This document shows positions 41,450 through 50,031 of a stretch of 64,000 bases of DNA, one piece after another. Every line of letters begins with the position of its first letter. Within the stretch, counting starts at the first letter, position 1. The DNA is taken from contig NZ_CP069533.1 in the NCBI RefSeq assembly GCF_016889765.1, positions 1,240,001 to 1,304,000 on the forward strand, written 5' to 3'. This DNA is from Corynebacterium minutissimum (GTDB lineage: Bacteria > Actinomycetota > Actinomycetes > Mycobacteriales > Mycobacteriaceae). Position numbers and translations under genes: made by a program. A model generated the notes under the pieces. It had not been told where the DNA came from. It did not search any database and was given only the letters and a program-made list of their open reading frames with translations.

Positions 41450-42052
41450 ATGACTAAGAACACGCCAGGACCCAAGCGCCGTCGCCGACGGGGCTCGGGT
41501 AACCGGAACCGCCGCTCGGGACGCCCGCAGCGCACGTCCACCAACCGCATGACCACGCGGGATGAGACGTCTGCGGGCGGTCTTGTCGTGTCTGGATTGG
41601 CCGAGGCCGTGGGTGAGGACGGCAACGTGGACCTCTCCCAGATTTATGTCGCGCTCATTGGCCGGCTGGATCGTCGCGGCCGCCTGCTGTGGTCCATGCC
41701 GAAGGGCCACGTGGAAAATGACGAGCCCAAGGAGCTCACCGCCGAACGCGAGGTGTGGGAAGAGACCGGAATCCACGGCAAGGTCTTCGCCGACCTGGGC
41801 ATGATTGATTATTGGTTCGTCTCCGATGGCGTCCGTATTCACAAAACCGTGCACCATCATCTGCTGCGCTTTGAGGACGGCATCATGAATGATGAGGACC
41901 CGGAGGTCACCGAGGTCTCCTGGATTCCCGTCTCTGAGCTCATCGAGCACCTTGCCTATGCGGACGAGCGCAAACTCGCGCGCATTGCCCATGACCTCCT
42001 GCCGGATCTCGCGCGAAAGGAAGCCGCCGCAGGAAAGGCGACCCCACGGTGA
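41450..42052 (+). CDS. NUDIX hydrolase
   Basis: A 200-residue protein with a basic N-terminal tail (PKRRRRRGSGNRNRRSGR) and a NUDIX fold. The NUDIX box runs GHVENDEPKELTAEREVWEETGI near residues 85-107, with the REVWEE core complete. Its substrate is unknown. TACGAT at 41436-41441 ends eight bases before ATG 41450, consistent with a leaderless transcript. It overlaps the DUF6049 gene as GTGA and so is the first gene of the NUDIX-DUF6049-murJ run, an order conserved in mycobacteria and corynebacteria. Confidence 0.9.
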   Translation: MTKNTPGPKRRRRRGSGNRNRRSGRPQRTSTNRMTTRDETSAGGLVVSGLAEAVGEDGNVDLSQIYVALIGRLDRRGRLLWSMPKGHVENDEPKELTAEREVWEETGIHGKVFADLGMIDYWFVSDGVRIHKTVHHHLLRFEDGIMNDEDPEVTEVSWIPVSELIEHLAYADERKLARIAHDLLPDLARKEAAAGKATPR

Positions 42053-44235
42053 GCCGGCAAGGGTGGCGCATAGCGCTGGCTGCGGCGCTAGCGCTCGGGG
42101 GCCTCGCACCGGTGGCACAGGCAGAAACCCCCGACGACAGCCTGGCGGATTCGCAGTATTGGCTGGGCTCCCGAGGCCCTGATGAGCTGGAGCTCAGCCT
42201 GCTCAGCGCCACCGAGACGCGCGTAGGGGAGACCGGTGAGGTCACGCTGCGTATCCATAACCCAACCGACAGCGCAGTGGACAACCTGCAGGTGACAACC
42301 CGACGCAGCGATGCGGTGGGCTCGACCACGCAGGCCCGCCAAGAGCTGGCTGCGGGTTCCTTTCCTTATTATGGCCCCTCCATCACGGCCGGCGAGCTCA
42401 AGCCAGGGGAGAGTCGCGACGTCACCGTTGCCGTACCTACGGCATTGGGGGAGGATTCCACGCTCGCCATTACGGAACCCGGCGCGTACCCGCTGCTCTT
42501 TACCCTGACCGGCACTCGTGATGGCCAGGCGGCGAGCTTTGCGGAGGAGCGGACGATCCTGGATTTTCAGGGAGACCGGGAAGCCCCAGAGAAACCTCGC
42601 GCCTTTTCCCTTATTTATCCACTCACCGCACAGGTTGACGTGGTGCCGGGTGATACGGGCGGCCAGGATCTCATTCTGGAAAGCGAGCATCTGCCGCAGC
42701 AGATGGCACCGGGTGGGCGTTTGGACCAGTTGCTCGACGCCTACCTGGAGCACGATCTGCACGGTTCCGGGTGTGTGGCGGTGGACCCGGCGCTTGTCGA
42801 CGCCGCCGACCGCATCGCCTCCGGCTACACCGTCCACGAGACCCGGCCTTCCATCGCGCAGCGCCCGAAGCGCTTACGTGATTCTTGGTTCTCCGGTTCT
42901 GATTCGGATCGCGGTGAACCGGGAACCGGCTCCGAAGACGCTGCCGCTTGGCTGGAAAAGCTCAAGAGTGTGGATTGCCGCATGCTTCTTCCGTGGGCCA
43001 ATGCCAATACGGATGCCGTGGCTCGCGTGGGCAATGAGTGGCTCACGCATGAGGCCGTGGAGAAGGGCCAGGAGACCGTCGAGCGGGTGCTGGGAGCTCC
43101 TCTCAACACGACGCTCACCGCACCAGCCGCGGGCACGAGTGAGCATAAATTCACCGTGCCGTTTCTTCTTGCGGATAACTCCGCGTGGGCTGGGGAAGCA
43201 GTGACGTTCGACGCCTCCCTGGGCGCCCTGCTTGCCCAAACCGGGGCGTACCCGCAGACGACGGGCTATTCCAACCCGGAACTGCGCTATGACTTTGCAG
43301 AGGACTCGGAGCAGGCAAGGGCGCTGACGGCGGGGGCGTCGATAAGCGTGGCGGCACACGAAGCGGAGCAGGCCAGTGAAGGTGAGCGCGACGGTGTGGT
43401 GGCCAAGCTGCCGAACTACCAGGATCCCGCCGCCGCACGCGCCGTGGTGGAAGCCGCGCAGCGTTTGCTGGACTCAGGGCACATGACGCCGCGGCCCGTC
43501 ACCTCACTGCCGATGGAGACCAGCGAGGGCGAGCCTGGTAGCCCGTATACCAACCCTGCGGCCTTCCACGACGCGGAAATCACGCAGGTCAGGCAACAAT
43601 CACGCTACACGGATGAGCTCATGTCCATCATGGTCAACGACCCCGGCATCGCCATGACGCGCTACCAATTCACGGTGCCGCTGCGCCGAGACCTCCTCGC
43701 CGTGCTGAGTGATACCGGCCGCACCAGCCTGCGCGGCTTCCGCCCGGCGGTGGAGGGCAGCCGCACACGCTTGGAGAAGAACGCAGATACGCTGCGTGAG
43801 CTGCGCGCCTCGGTCTCACTGATCCCGCCAGGCAATGTCTACACGCGTGTCTCGGAGTCCTCACCGCTACTCATCGTGGCGGAGAATGGGCTGCCGCTGC
43901 CTGTCGACGCCCACCTGGCCTACGACGCCCCTGACGGTTCTACACTCAACACACCAGACTCGGTTCACATCCCGGCCAAGGGATCCATTACCGTGTCCAT
44001 GACCGCTGACCTGCCCAGCGACGCCGACCGTACGTCCCTGCGACTGTGGCTGGCAACGCCCAGTGTGCCCACCGATCCCGATGGGCACCTGATTTCGGAT
44101 CCTATCGATATCACCGTGCAGACGCGGGCCGGTATCGTTAGCGTCTATGGAGCCGGCATCGCCGCCGCGCTCGTTCTCGTCCTAGCCGCACTGTTCCGGC
44201 TGGGTAAGCGGAAGAAAAAGAACACTCACGGATAG
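42049..44235 (+). CDS. DUF6049 secreted, membrane-anchored protein
   Basis: A 728-residue protein. It has a signal peptide (about 1-25, ending PVAQAE), a large outer region beginning with an Ig-like fold (VTLRIHNPTDSAVDNLQV), and one C-terminal membrane helix (about 696-716: GIVSVYGAGIAAALVLVLAALF) followed by a basic tail GKRKKKN. The family is conserved beside murJ in actinobacteria and is presumed to help envelope assembly; the activity is unknown. Start GTG overlaps the NUDIX stop. murJ follows after 8 bp. Confidence 0.85.
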   Translation: MSRQGWRIALAAALALGGLAPVAQAETPDDSLADSQYWLGSRGPDELELSLLSATETRVGETGEVTLRIHNPTDSAVDNLQVTTRRSDAVGSTTQARQELAAGSFPYYGPSITAGELKPGESRDVTVAVPTALGEDSTLAITEPGAYPLLFTLTGTRDGQAASFAEERTILDFQGDREAPEKPRAFSLIYPLTAQVDVVPGDTGGQDLILESEHLPQQMAPGGRLDQLLDAYLEHDLHGSGCVAVDPALVDAADRIASGYTVHETRPSIAQRPKRLRDSWFSGSDSDRGEPGTGSEDAAAWLEKLKSVDCRMLLPWANANTDAVARVGNEWLTHEAVEKGQETVERVLGAPLNTTLTAPAAGTSEHKFTVPFLLADNSAWAGEAVTFDASLGALLAQTGAYPQTTGYSNPELRYDFAEDSEQARALTAGASISVAAHEAEQASEGERDGVVAKLPNYQDPAAARAVVEAAQRLLDSGHMTPRPVTSLPMETSEGEPGSPYTNPAAFHDAEITQVRQQSRYTDELMSIMVNDPGIAMTRYQFTVPLRRDLLAVLSDTGRTSLRGFRPAVEGSRTRLEKNADTLRELRASVSLIPPGNVYTRVSESSPLLIVAENGLPLPVDAHLAYDAPDGSTLNTPDSVHIPAKGSITVSMTADLPSDADRTSLRLWLATPSVPTDPDGHLISDPIDITVQTRAGIVSVYGAGIAAALVLVLAALFRLGKRKKKNTHG

Positions 44236-44243
44236 TTTTCTCT

Positions 44244-47200
44244 ATGACACATGAACCTTTGTCTGGTGCCCGTCGACGCATTGTCACGCCCTCGCCGCCG
44301 GCACCGGTCCCGGAAAAACGTGCGCCACGTGGCGTTGTCGCTGTCGACGACGAGCAAGAGGACCGCTCGGGACTGAAAGGAGAGGCGCAGGCCAACGCCA
44401 GCGAGGCCTCTGGGGAGGCTAACTCCGACGGCGCCGTCGTGCGTGCCACGGGCTCTATGGCCATTGCGACGATGATTTCCCGTATTACGGGTTTCATCCG
44501 CATGGTGCTCATCGGCTCTACTCTGGGCCCCGCCATTTCTTCTGCCTTCGGCACGGCGAACCAGCTGCCGAACCTCATCACGGAAATCGTGTTGGGCGCG
44601 GTGTTGACCTCGCTCGTGGTGCCCGTGCTGGTACGCGCTGAGAAGGAAGACGCCGACCGCGGCGAGGACTTTGTCCGGCGCCTCTTCACGCTGGCCTTCT
44701 CACTGTTGGCCACGATTACGGTGCTGTCGTGTATCTTTGCACCGCAGATCACGCGCATGATGCTGCCGGAGGACGGCGAGGTCAACGCCATCCAGGCCAC
44801 TTCTTTTGCCTATCTTTTGCTGCCGCAGATCTTCTTCTACGGGCTCTTCGCGCTCTTCCAAGCAGTGCTCAATACCAAGAACATCTTTGGACCGGGCGCG
44901 TGGGCGCCGGTGGTCAACAACCTCATTTCCATCTCGGTGCTCGTGGCTTATCAGCTGGTACCGGGCAGTTTGCATCCCGACGCGCCTTCTCCGATTACCG
45001 ATGGCCACGTGCTCCTTCTATCCCTCGGCACAACCGCCGGCGTGGTGGTGCAATGCCTCATTTTGTTCCCGTATCTCAAGAAGGCGGGCATCAACCTCAA
45101 GCCGCTCTGGGGCCTGGATGACAGGCTCAAACAGTTCGGTGGCATGGCGTTAGCCATTGTGGCCTACGTGGCCATTTCCCAATTGGGGTATGTGATTACG
45201 TCCCGCGTGGCCGCACATGCAGACGACGGTGCCCCGTTTATCTACCAGCAGGCATGGCTTCTCCTGCAGGTGCCCTATGGCGTCATCGGCGTTACCCTGC
45301 TCACCGCGATCATGCCGCGGCTCTCCCGCAACGCTGCCGACGGCGACGTCAAAGCCGTGGTCCGTGACCTCACGCTGGGCACGAAGCTGACGTTCATCGC
45401 TCTGATCCCCATCGTCATCTTCATGACGGGATTCGGCATCCCGATCGCCCGCGGCCTCTTCCAATACGGTGCCTTCAACGCCAAGGCGGCCGAGGTACTC
45501 GGCCTCACGCTGAGCTTCTCTGCCTTTACCCTCATCCCATACGCCCTCGTGCTGCTACACCTGCGCGTGTTCTATGCCCGCGAGGAAGCCTGGACGCCGA
45601 CGTTTATCATCGCTGGCATCACGTTGACCAAGGTCGTGCTCTCCCTACTGGCCCCGCAGGTGGCGGACTCCCCGGAGCGCGTCGTCATCCTGCTGGGTAC
45701 GGCGAACGGCTTCGGCTTTGTGGCCGGTGCTGTCATTGGTGGCTTCCTGCTCAAGCGCAAGCTCGGCAGCTTGGGTGGCCGCGCTGTCATTGCCACCACC
45801 ATCTGGTCGGTGCTCTCCTCAGTCGTAGGCCTCATCGTGGTCTACGCCCTCAACTGGGCGCTGAACCTTGTGCTGCCGGCCTCGCTGCCTGCCGTGGTGA
45901 ACCTGATTCGCTTGATTGTGGTCGGCATCGTCTTCGTCATCGTGACCGGCATCGTGCTCTCGCGTTCCGGCCTGCCGGAGGTCATCAACTTGGGCCGCCA
46001 ACTGCAGCGCATCCCCGGCATGTCTCGCTTCATCAAGATCGAGAACGCCGAGGCCATCGAGGTCGAGGAACCGGAGCAGCTGGAGTTCCAGCCCATCTTC
46101 AGTGTGGACGCCTTCAACTCCTCTCCTGTTCCGCCGCCCATGTCCGCCGGTATCGTACGCGGCCCGCGCTTGGTGCCAGGCGCACCGGTGTCGGATGGCC
46201 GCTTCCGCCTCCTCAAGGACTACGGCTCTGCCCCAGGCACCCGCTTCTGGAAGGCCCGCGAGCAGGCTACCGGCCGCGTTGTATCCCTCACTTTCGTCGA
46301 CACGACAGGCGAAGCACCCATGGCGCCGGCCACCCCGGCCGTGGCAGCTCGCCGCTCGGCAGAGGTCTCCCGCGCTACCCGCCGCCTAGCGGAAATGGAA
46401 CTCGACGCCGTAGCCACCAACATCGACATCCTGTCCTACCGCCAGGGCTGCCTTGTCGTCGCGGACTGGGTCAAGGGCACCTCGCTCAAGACGGTCTCCG
46501 AAGACGAGGACCTTGATCCCCGCGCCGTGGCCCATGCCTTGGCACCGCTGGTTCGTACAACCGCCGCGGCGCATGCCGCGGGCCAGGTACTGGGCATTGA
46601 GAACCGCAACCGTATCCGCATCTCCACCGAGGGCGTGGCCACCTTGGCCTTCCCGGCGGTTCTGCAGAGCAACGATGAAGAGACCGACCGTTCCGCACTG
46701 GCCTCTGCCATCTCCCTGCTGGTGGAGTCCACCACGCCCACCCCAGAAGTACTCCAGGACATCGCCAGCGATGCTGAGGCGGGGGAGGATGCCGACTTGG
46801 AGGACATCGCCCACCGCCTATCGGCCTTCGCCGGCGATGGCGACGACGGCGAGGAAACCCTGCAGGTCCCCGTGGAAGAATCCCCACGCAAGGAGGATCC
46901 GACCCCGGCCCCGGGCTTCGGTGGCCGCGGCTACTCAGGCTCAGGCACCATCGTCCTGGGCGTGCTGGCAACCGTCTTCGTTGTGGCCATGGCCGCGCTG
47001 AGCGTATGGATTCTCTCTCAGGTCGCCGATGAACAAACCTCTCCGGTAGTCACCAAGAGCGAAGCCTCTGATGAAACCACATTCCCCAACGTGCCAGCTG
47101 TGCTCTTCAAGGACGTAAAGAGCACCTCGGTTCCGGAGGGCAAGAATGTGGACGGTTCCTGGACCACCAAGGACACCGATGCTGGCCTATTGCTTAGCAT

Positions 47201-47486
47201 TGATAAGCCCACGCAGCTGCACGTCCTGCCGCTGGAACAGAAGGATTCCATCGGCGCGAAGTACGTGGTCTATGGCGTCAAGACTGAGGATTTCGATCCG
47301 AAGAATCCCAAGTCCTCGACGCTGACCGAACTCGCACACGGCACCCTGACGAGCGCACGCCAAGACATCGAGCTCAAGGAGAAGCCGGTGGCTTTCGACG
47401 GCGCCCTCATCATGTTCACTGACCTGCCCAAGTCCGGTTCCGTCACGCTGAAGGAGGCCACCCTGGTAGGTATCCCGACGAACTAA
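44244..47486 (+). CDS. murJ: Lipid II flippase MurJ with C-terminal pseudokinase
   Basis: A 1080-residue protein. An N-terminal cytoplasmic stretch (about 1-75) precedes 14 or so membrane helices (about 75-590, MATE-like; SRITGFIRMVLIGSTLG and AFGTANQLPNLITEIV are MviN motifs). Then come a cytoplasmic kinase-like domain (about 640-890), a single membrane helix (about 910-935) and an outer domain. The kinase-like part lacks an HRD-type catalytic loop, so it is a pseudokinase. In mycobacteria this tail is phosphorylated by PknB and bound by FhaA to control wall synthesis. Same length class as the mycobacterial protein. Confidence 0.93.
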   Translation: MTHEPLSGARRRIVTPSPPAPVPEKRAPRGVVAVDDEQEDRSGLKGEAQANASEASGEANSDGAVVRATGSMAIATMISRITGFIRMVLIGSTLGPAISSAFGTANQLPNLITEIVLGAVLTSLVVPVLVRAEKEDADRGEDFVRRLFTLAFSLLATITVLSCIFAPQITRMMLPEDGEVNAIQATSFAYLLLPQIFFYGLFALFQAVLNTKNIFGPGAWAPVVNNLISISVLVAYQLVPGSLHPDAPSPITDGHVLLLSLGTTAGVVVQCLILFPYLKKAGINLKPLWGLDDRLKQFGGMALAIVAYVAISQLGYVITSRVAAHADDGAPFIYQQAWLLLQVPYGVIGVTLLTAIMPRLSRNAADGDVKAVVRDLTLGTKLTFIALIPIVIFMTGFGIPIARGLFQYGAFNAKAAEVLGLTLSFSAFTLIPYALVLLHLRVFYAREEAWTPTFIIAGITLTKVVLSLLAPQVADSPERVVILLGTANGFGFVAGAVIGGFLLKRKLGSLGGRAVIATTIWSVLSSVVGLIVVYALNWALNLVLPASLPAVVNLIRLIVVGIVFVIVTGIVLSRSGLPEVINLGRQLQRIPGMSRFIKIENAEAIEVEEPEQLEFQPIFSVDAFNSSPVPPPMSAGIVRGPRLVPGAPVSDGRFRLLKDYGSAPGTRFWKAREQATGRVVSLTFVDTTGEAPMAPATPAVAARRSAEVSRATRRLAEMELDAVATNIDILSYRQGCLVVADWVKGTSLKTVSEDEDLDPRAVAHALAPLVRTTAAAHAAGQVLGIENRNRIRISTEGVATLAFPAVLQSNDEETDRSALASAISLLVESTTPTPEVLQDIASDAEAGEDADLEDIAHRLSAFAGDGDDGEETLQVPVEESPRKEDPTPAPGFGGRGYSGSGTIVLGVLATVFVVAMAALSVWILSQVADEQTSPVVTKSEASDETTFPNVPAVLFKDVKSTSVPEGKNVDGSWTTKDTDAGLLLSIDKPTQLHVLPLEQKDSIGAKYVVYGVKTEDFDPKNPKSSTLTELAHGTLTSARQDIELKEKPVAFDGALIMFTDLPKSGSVTLKEATLVGIPTN

Positions 47487-47505
47487 CACTCCGCCTCACG
47501 CACTT

Positions 47506-47541
47506 CCCCAGACCTGGAGCCCGAAACCTGCAGGTCTGGGG
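47506..47541 (+). terminator. Terminator after murJ
   Basis: CCCCAGACCTG (47506-47516) pairs perfectly with CAGGTCTGGGG (47531-47541), followed by TTGTGTAGTTCTT. It ends the NUDIX-DUF6049-murJ transcript. Confidence 0.75.
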
Positions 47542-47635
47542 TTGTGTAGTTCTTGCGCTCTTTTTCCTTGACAGGTGAGAGAAGGAGCGTAAAATTTTTG
47601 CTGTCGCGTCAACAACATAGAGAACTGAGGAACCT

Positions 47636-48007
47636 ATGACTATCACTGCAGGAACGTACGCACTGGACCCGACGCACACCACCATCGGCTTCGTTGCCCG
47701 CCACGCCATGATCACCAAGGTGCGCGGCAACTTCACCGCGACCACCTTCGACGTTAACGAGCAGGGCGAGGGCACCGTTACTGGTGACCTCACCATCAAG
47801 GACACCACCAAGTCCGTTGACTTCAAGGTAGAAGAGGCCGGCGTGGCCGAGGATCCCTTCGGCAACACCCGCCTGGGCTTCGAGGCCAAGACCTCTATTA
47901 ACCGCACCGACTTCGGCATTGACTTCAACGCCCCGCTGAAGACCGGCGGCGTACTGGTCTCCGAGGAGATCAAGATTGAGCTCGAGGTTTCTGCCATCAA
48001 GCAGTAA
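47636..48007 (+). CDS. YceI-family lipid-binding protein with an internal deletion
   Basis: 123 residues, against about 170-190 for the family. The start (GTYALDPTHTTIGFVARHAMITKVRGNF) and the end (GDLTIKDTTKSVDFKVEEAGVAEDPFGN, then GFEAKTSINRTDFGIDFN) are typical YceI. The central segment with the usual NADRDAHLRSADFF-type motif is missing, so RGNF runs straight into TATTFDVNEQGEG. The frame is kept. The lipocalin-like barrel would lose about two to four strands. There is no signal peptide, as in other cytoplasmic actinobacterial members. TAAAAT near 47590 may be the -10. Confidence 0.8.
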   Translation: MTITAGTYALDPTHTTIGFVARHAMITKVRGNFTATTFDVNEQGEGTVTGDLTIKDTTKSVDFKVEEAGVAEDPFGNTRLGFEAKTSINRTDFGIDFNAPLKTGGVLVSEEIKIELEVSAIKQ

Positions 48008-48045
48008 GCCATAGAGCGCGGAACTTGCCCGTAGGAAGTAGTTCT

Positions 48046-48094
48046 AAGTTGTTGCCCATAGTGCCCATTTCGGCACTGCGGGCAACAACTTTTT
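48046..48094 (+). terminator. Strong terminator after the YceI gene
   Basis: AAGTTGTTGCCC (48046-48057) pairs perfectly with GGGCAACAACTT (48080-48091). An inner stem AGTGCC/GGCACT adds to it, and a TTTTT run ends the structure. It isolates the next gene from upstream transcription. Confidence 0.88.
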
Positions 48095-48123
48095 AACAAT
48101 TAGAGGCACATCAATGGAGTAAT

Positions 48124-48257
48124 AAACAACTCTGAAACAACTCCCAAACAACTTGTATAACGCTATGGCCTGCATGTTTCGGAGTGATTCTGTGTCAGAA
48201 GCCGCCATATTAGCCAATAGTTGTTTATTAGTTGTTGCGGAGTTGTTTGAAACAACT
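48124..48257. promoter_or_regulatory. Mirrored 11-bp-phased operator array upstream of the AlbA_2 gene
   Basis: AAACAACT occurs at 48124, 48135 and 48146, exactly 11 bp apart. Its complement AGTTGTTT occurs at 48219 and 48241, with a 7/8 copy AGTTGTTG at 48230, again 11 bp apart. A further AAACAACT at 48250 makes the 17-bp dyad at 48241-48257. TATAAC at 48155-48160 between the two halves may be a -10 element. One face of the helix is repeated three times on each side, the pattern of cooperative regulator binding. Confidence 0.7.
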
Positions 48258-48275
48258 CTGATACACTACGGGGCC

Positions 48276-49988
48276 ATGAGAGAGGACGAACTCGACTTCA
48301 TCATCCAGGCACTGCGCTCGATTGAAGCCGGCGCAACCGCCGATAGCCTGGAATCCGAAATTCTCGATTTTAAAGAGGATCCCGCCGTCCACCCGCGAAA
48401 TCGAAACCCAGACGCATCCCTTATTGAATTCCTCATCGATGAAGCCGTGTGCTTTTCCAATGCCGATAACGGGAACGCTTTCATTGTGCTTGGAGTCGCA
48501 GACAAGAAGTCTGGACCAGAGGCATTTACAGGCACCCAGCGCGGATTGGACTGGCTCATAAGAAAAATCTTCGAAGGAACACAACCCAACATCCACGTCG
48601 AAGCAGATGAGCTGGAGTGGTGTGGAGCCCGGCTGATTGTTTTGCGCGTTCCCCGTGGCATCACGCTGTATCAGCGCCCAAAGGGACAGGCAAGCAAGCG
48701 AGTTGGCACTCGCTGCGTACCACTCACCGAGCATCAACGCCGCGCACTCTTTTTTGAACGCGCCAACCCGGATTACACCTCTCACCCCTCCCGGCGAGGA
48801 CTTGAGGAACTCGATATGACGGCCGTCGATCAGGCCCGACACCTCCTAGCCCAAGCGAGGGCAATGTCCGGTTCCCAAGAACCTGTTCCCGCAACAGCCC
48901 GCGAACTCTTAGGGGAACTAGGGTTGCTGGATGGCTCACAAAACCCCACATACGCGGCCGAAATCCTCTTCATGCCTCCGGTATCCCAGCAGGTTACAGT
49001 TCGACACCTCCTCCGTCTTGTACCTGGCGGTGAGCCGAGAACAACGGAAATCTCTGCACCCCTCATCACCACATACTTGCGGTTGAAAGAGCTAATTCGA
49101 GTCAATGCCCAGCAAGAAGTGGAGCGCATCGCCCTTGCCACGGGTCAAGAAGTATCGATCAAGGCTTTCCCAGACACCGCTGTCGACGAGCTTGTCTCTA
49201 ATGCCTTAGCCCATCGCGACTGGGACGCGTCGGCTGCAGTAGTCATCGACCAATCTCCCATAGCCTTCTCTGTATGGTCTCCTGGTGGTCTTCCCACAGG
49301 TGTACAACGCGATCGAGTTCTCACAACACAATCCATTCCCCGAAATCCCCGCCTTATGACGGCGTTAAGGATGCTGGGGTTAGCAGAGGAATCCTCCCGT
49401 GGATTCGACCGCATGTGGGCATCCATGCTGTCGAGTGGTCGCCATATTCCGGAGCTTCGCGCCGAGGAATCCTTCGTCGAAGTTATTTTGTCCTCTGGGC
49501 GCGTTGACACCGCGTTTGTTAAGGCCTTGACCGAACTCAAAGGTGCTTTCGGCGCTGAGCCTTTCGACAGCGCCAATGGCCTCATCATTGCCCGTCACCT
49601 TAAGGACAACCAGATCCTGCTGTGCCACACTGCTGCCCAACTCATGCAAGTCAGCGAAGATCAGGCTGCGGATACCCTTCGGTGGTATGAGAGCCTCGGT
49701 TTCGTAGAACAACTACGGGAAGCGCGAGAGTGGATACTTACCACAAAGGCCCGATCGCTGATGGGGCTTCACATAGAAGGACACATTGCAGCGACCTCCG
49801 TTCAGGATTGGATCCTGGCTCAACTCAAAGAAGGAGCTGCACTGACCACGCGCGAAGTCGCCGAAGAACTGGGAGTAGACCGGGCAATTGTCACGGGAAT
49901 ACTGCGCCACCTGCGGACTATAGGCCAAGCGCGCATCGATCCTGATGGCCCACAGCGCGGGCCCAACACGCGGTGGGTTCTTTCCTGA
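48276..49988 (+). CDS. AlbA_2 (Schlafen-like) ATP-binding regulator
   Basis: A 570-residue protein. Residues about 1-150 are an AlbA_2/Schlafen domain (ESEILDFKEDPAV near 28-40; NADNGNAFIVLGVADKKSG near 67-85). Residues about 240-400 include an HATPase_c_4 domain (DELVSNALAHRDWDASAAVVI near 300-320, LPTGVQRDRVL). The C-terminus has a winged helix (TTREVAEELGVDRAIVTGILRHLRT, about 525-550). Such proteins are putative regulators; some sit in defence loci. Start ATG 48276 lies just after the operator array, so it probably controls itself. It is an insertion between the conserved murJ and sigM genes. Confidence 0.82.
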   Translation: MREDELDFIIQALRSIEAGATADSLESEILDFKEDPAVHPRNRNPDASLIEFLIDEAVCFSNADNGNAFIVLGVADKKSGPEAFTGTQRGLDWLIRKIFEGTQPNIHVEADELEWCGARLIVLRVPRGITLYQRPKGQASKRVGTRCVPLTEHQRRALFFERANPDYTSHPSRRGLEELDMTAVDQARHLLAQARAMSGSQEPVPATARELLGELGLLDGSQNPTYAAEILFMPPVSQQVTVRHLLRLVPGGEPRTTEISAPLITTYLRLKELIRVNAQQEVERIALATGQEVSIKAFPDTAVDELVSNALAHRDWDASAAVVIDQSPIAFSVWSPGGLPTGVQRDRVLTTQSIPRNPRLMTALRMLGLAEESSRGFDRMWASMLSSGRHIPELRAEESFVEVILSSGRVDTAFVKALTELKGAFGAEPFDSANGLIIARHLKDNQILLCHTAAQLMQVSEDQAADTLRWYESLGFVEQLREAREWILTTKARSLMGLHIEGHIAATSVQDWILAQLKEGAALTTREVAEELGVDRAIVTGILRHLRTIGQARIDPDGPQRGPNTRWVLS

Positions 49989-50031
49989 CCGCCCTGTGAT
50001 ACGCACCGCAGCGGAGTTTAAGATGTAGCGC

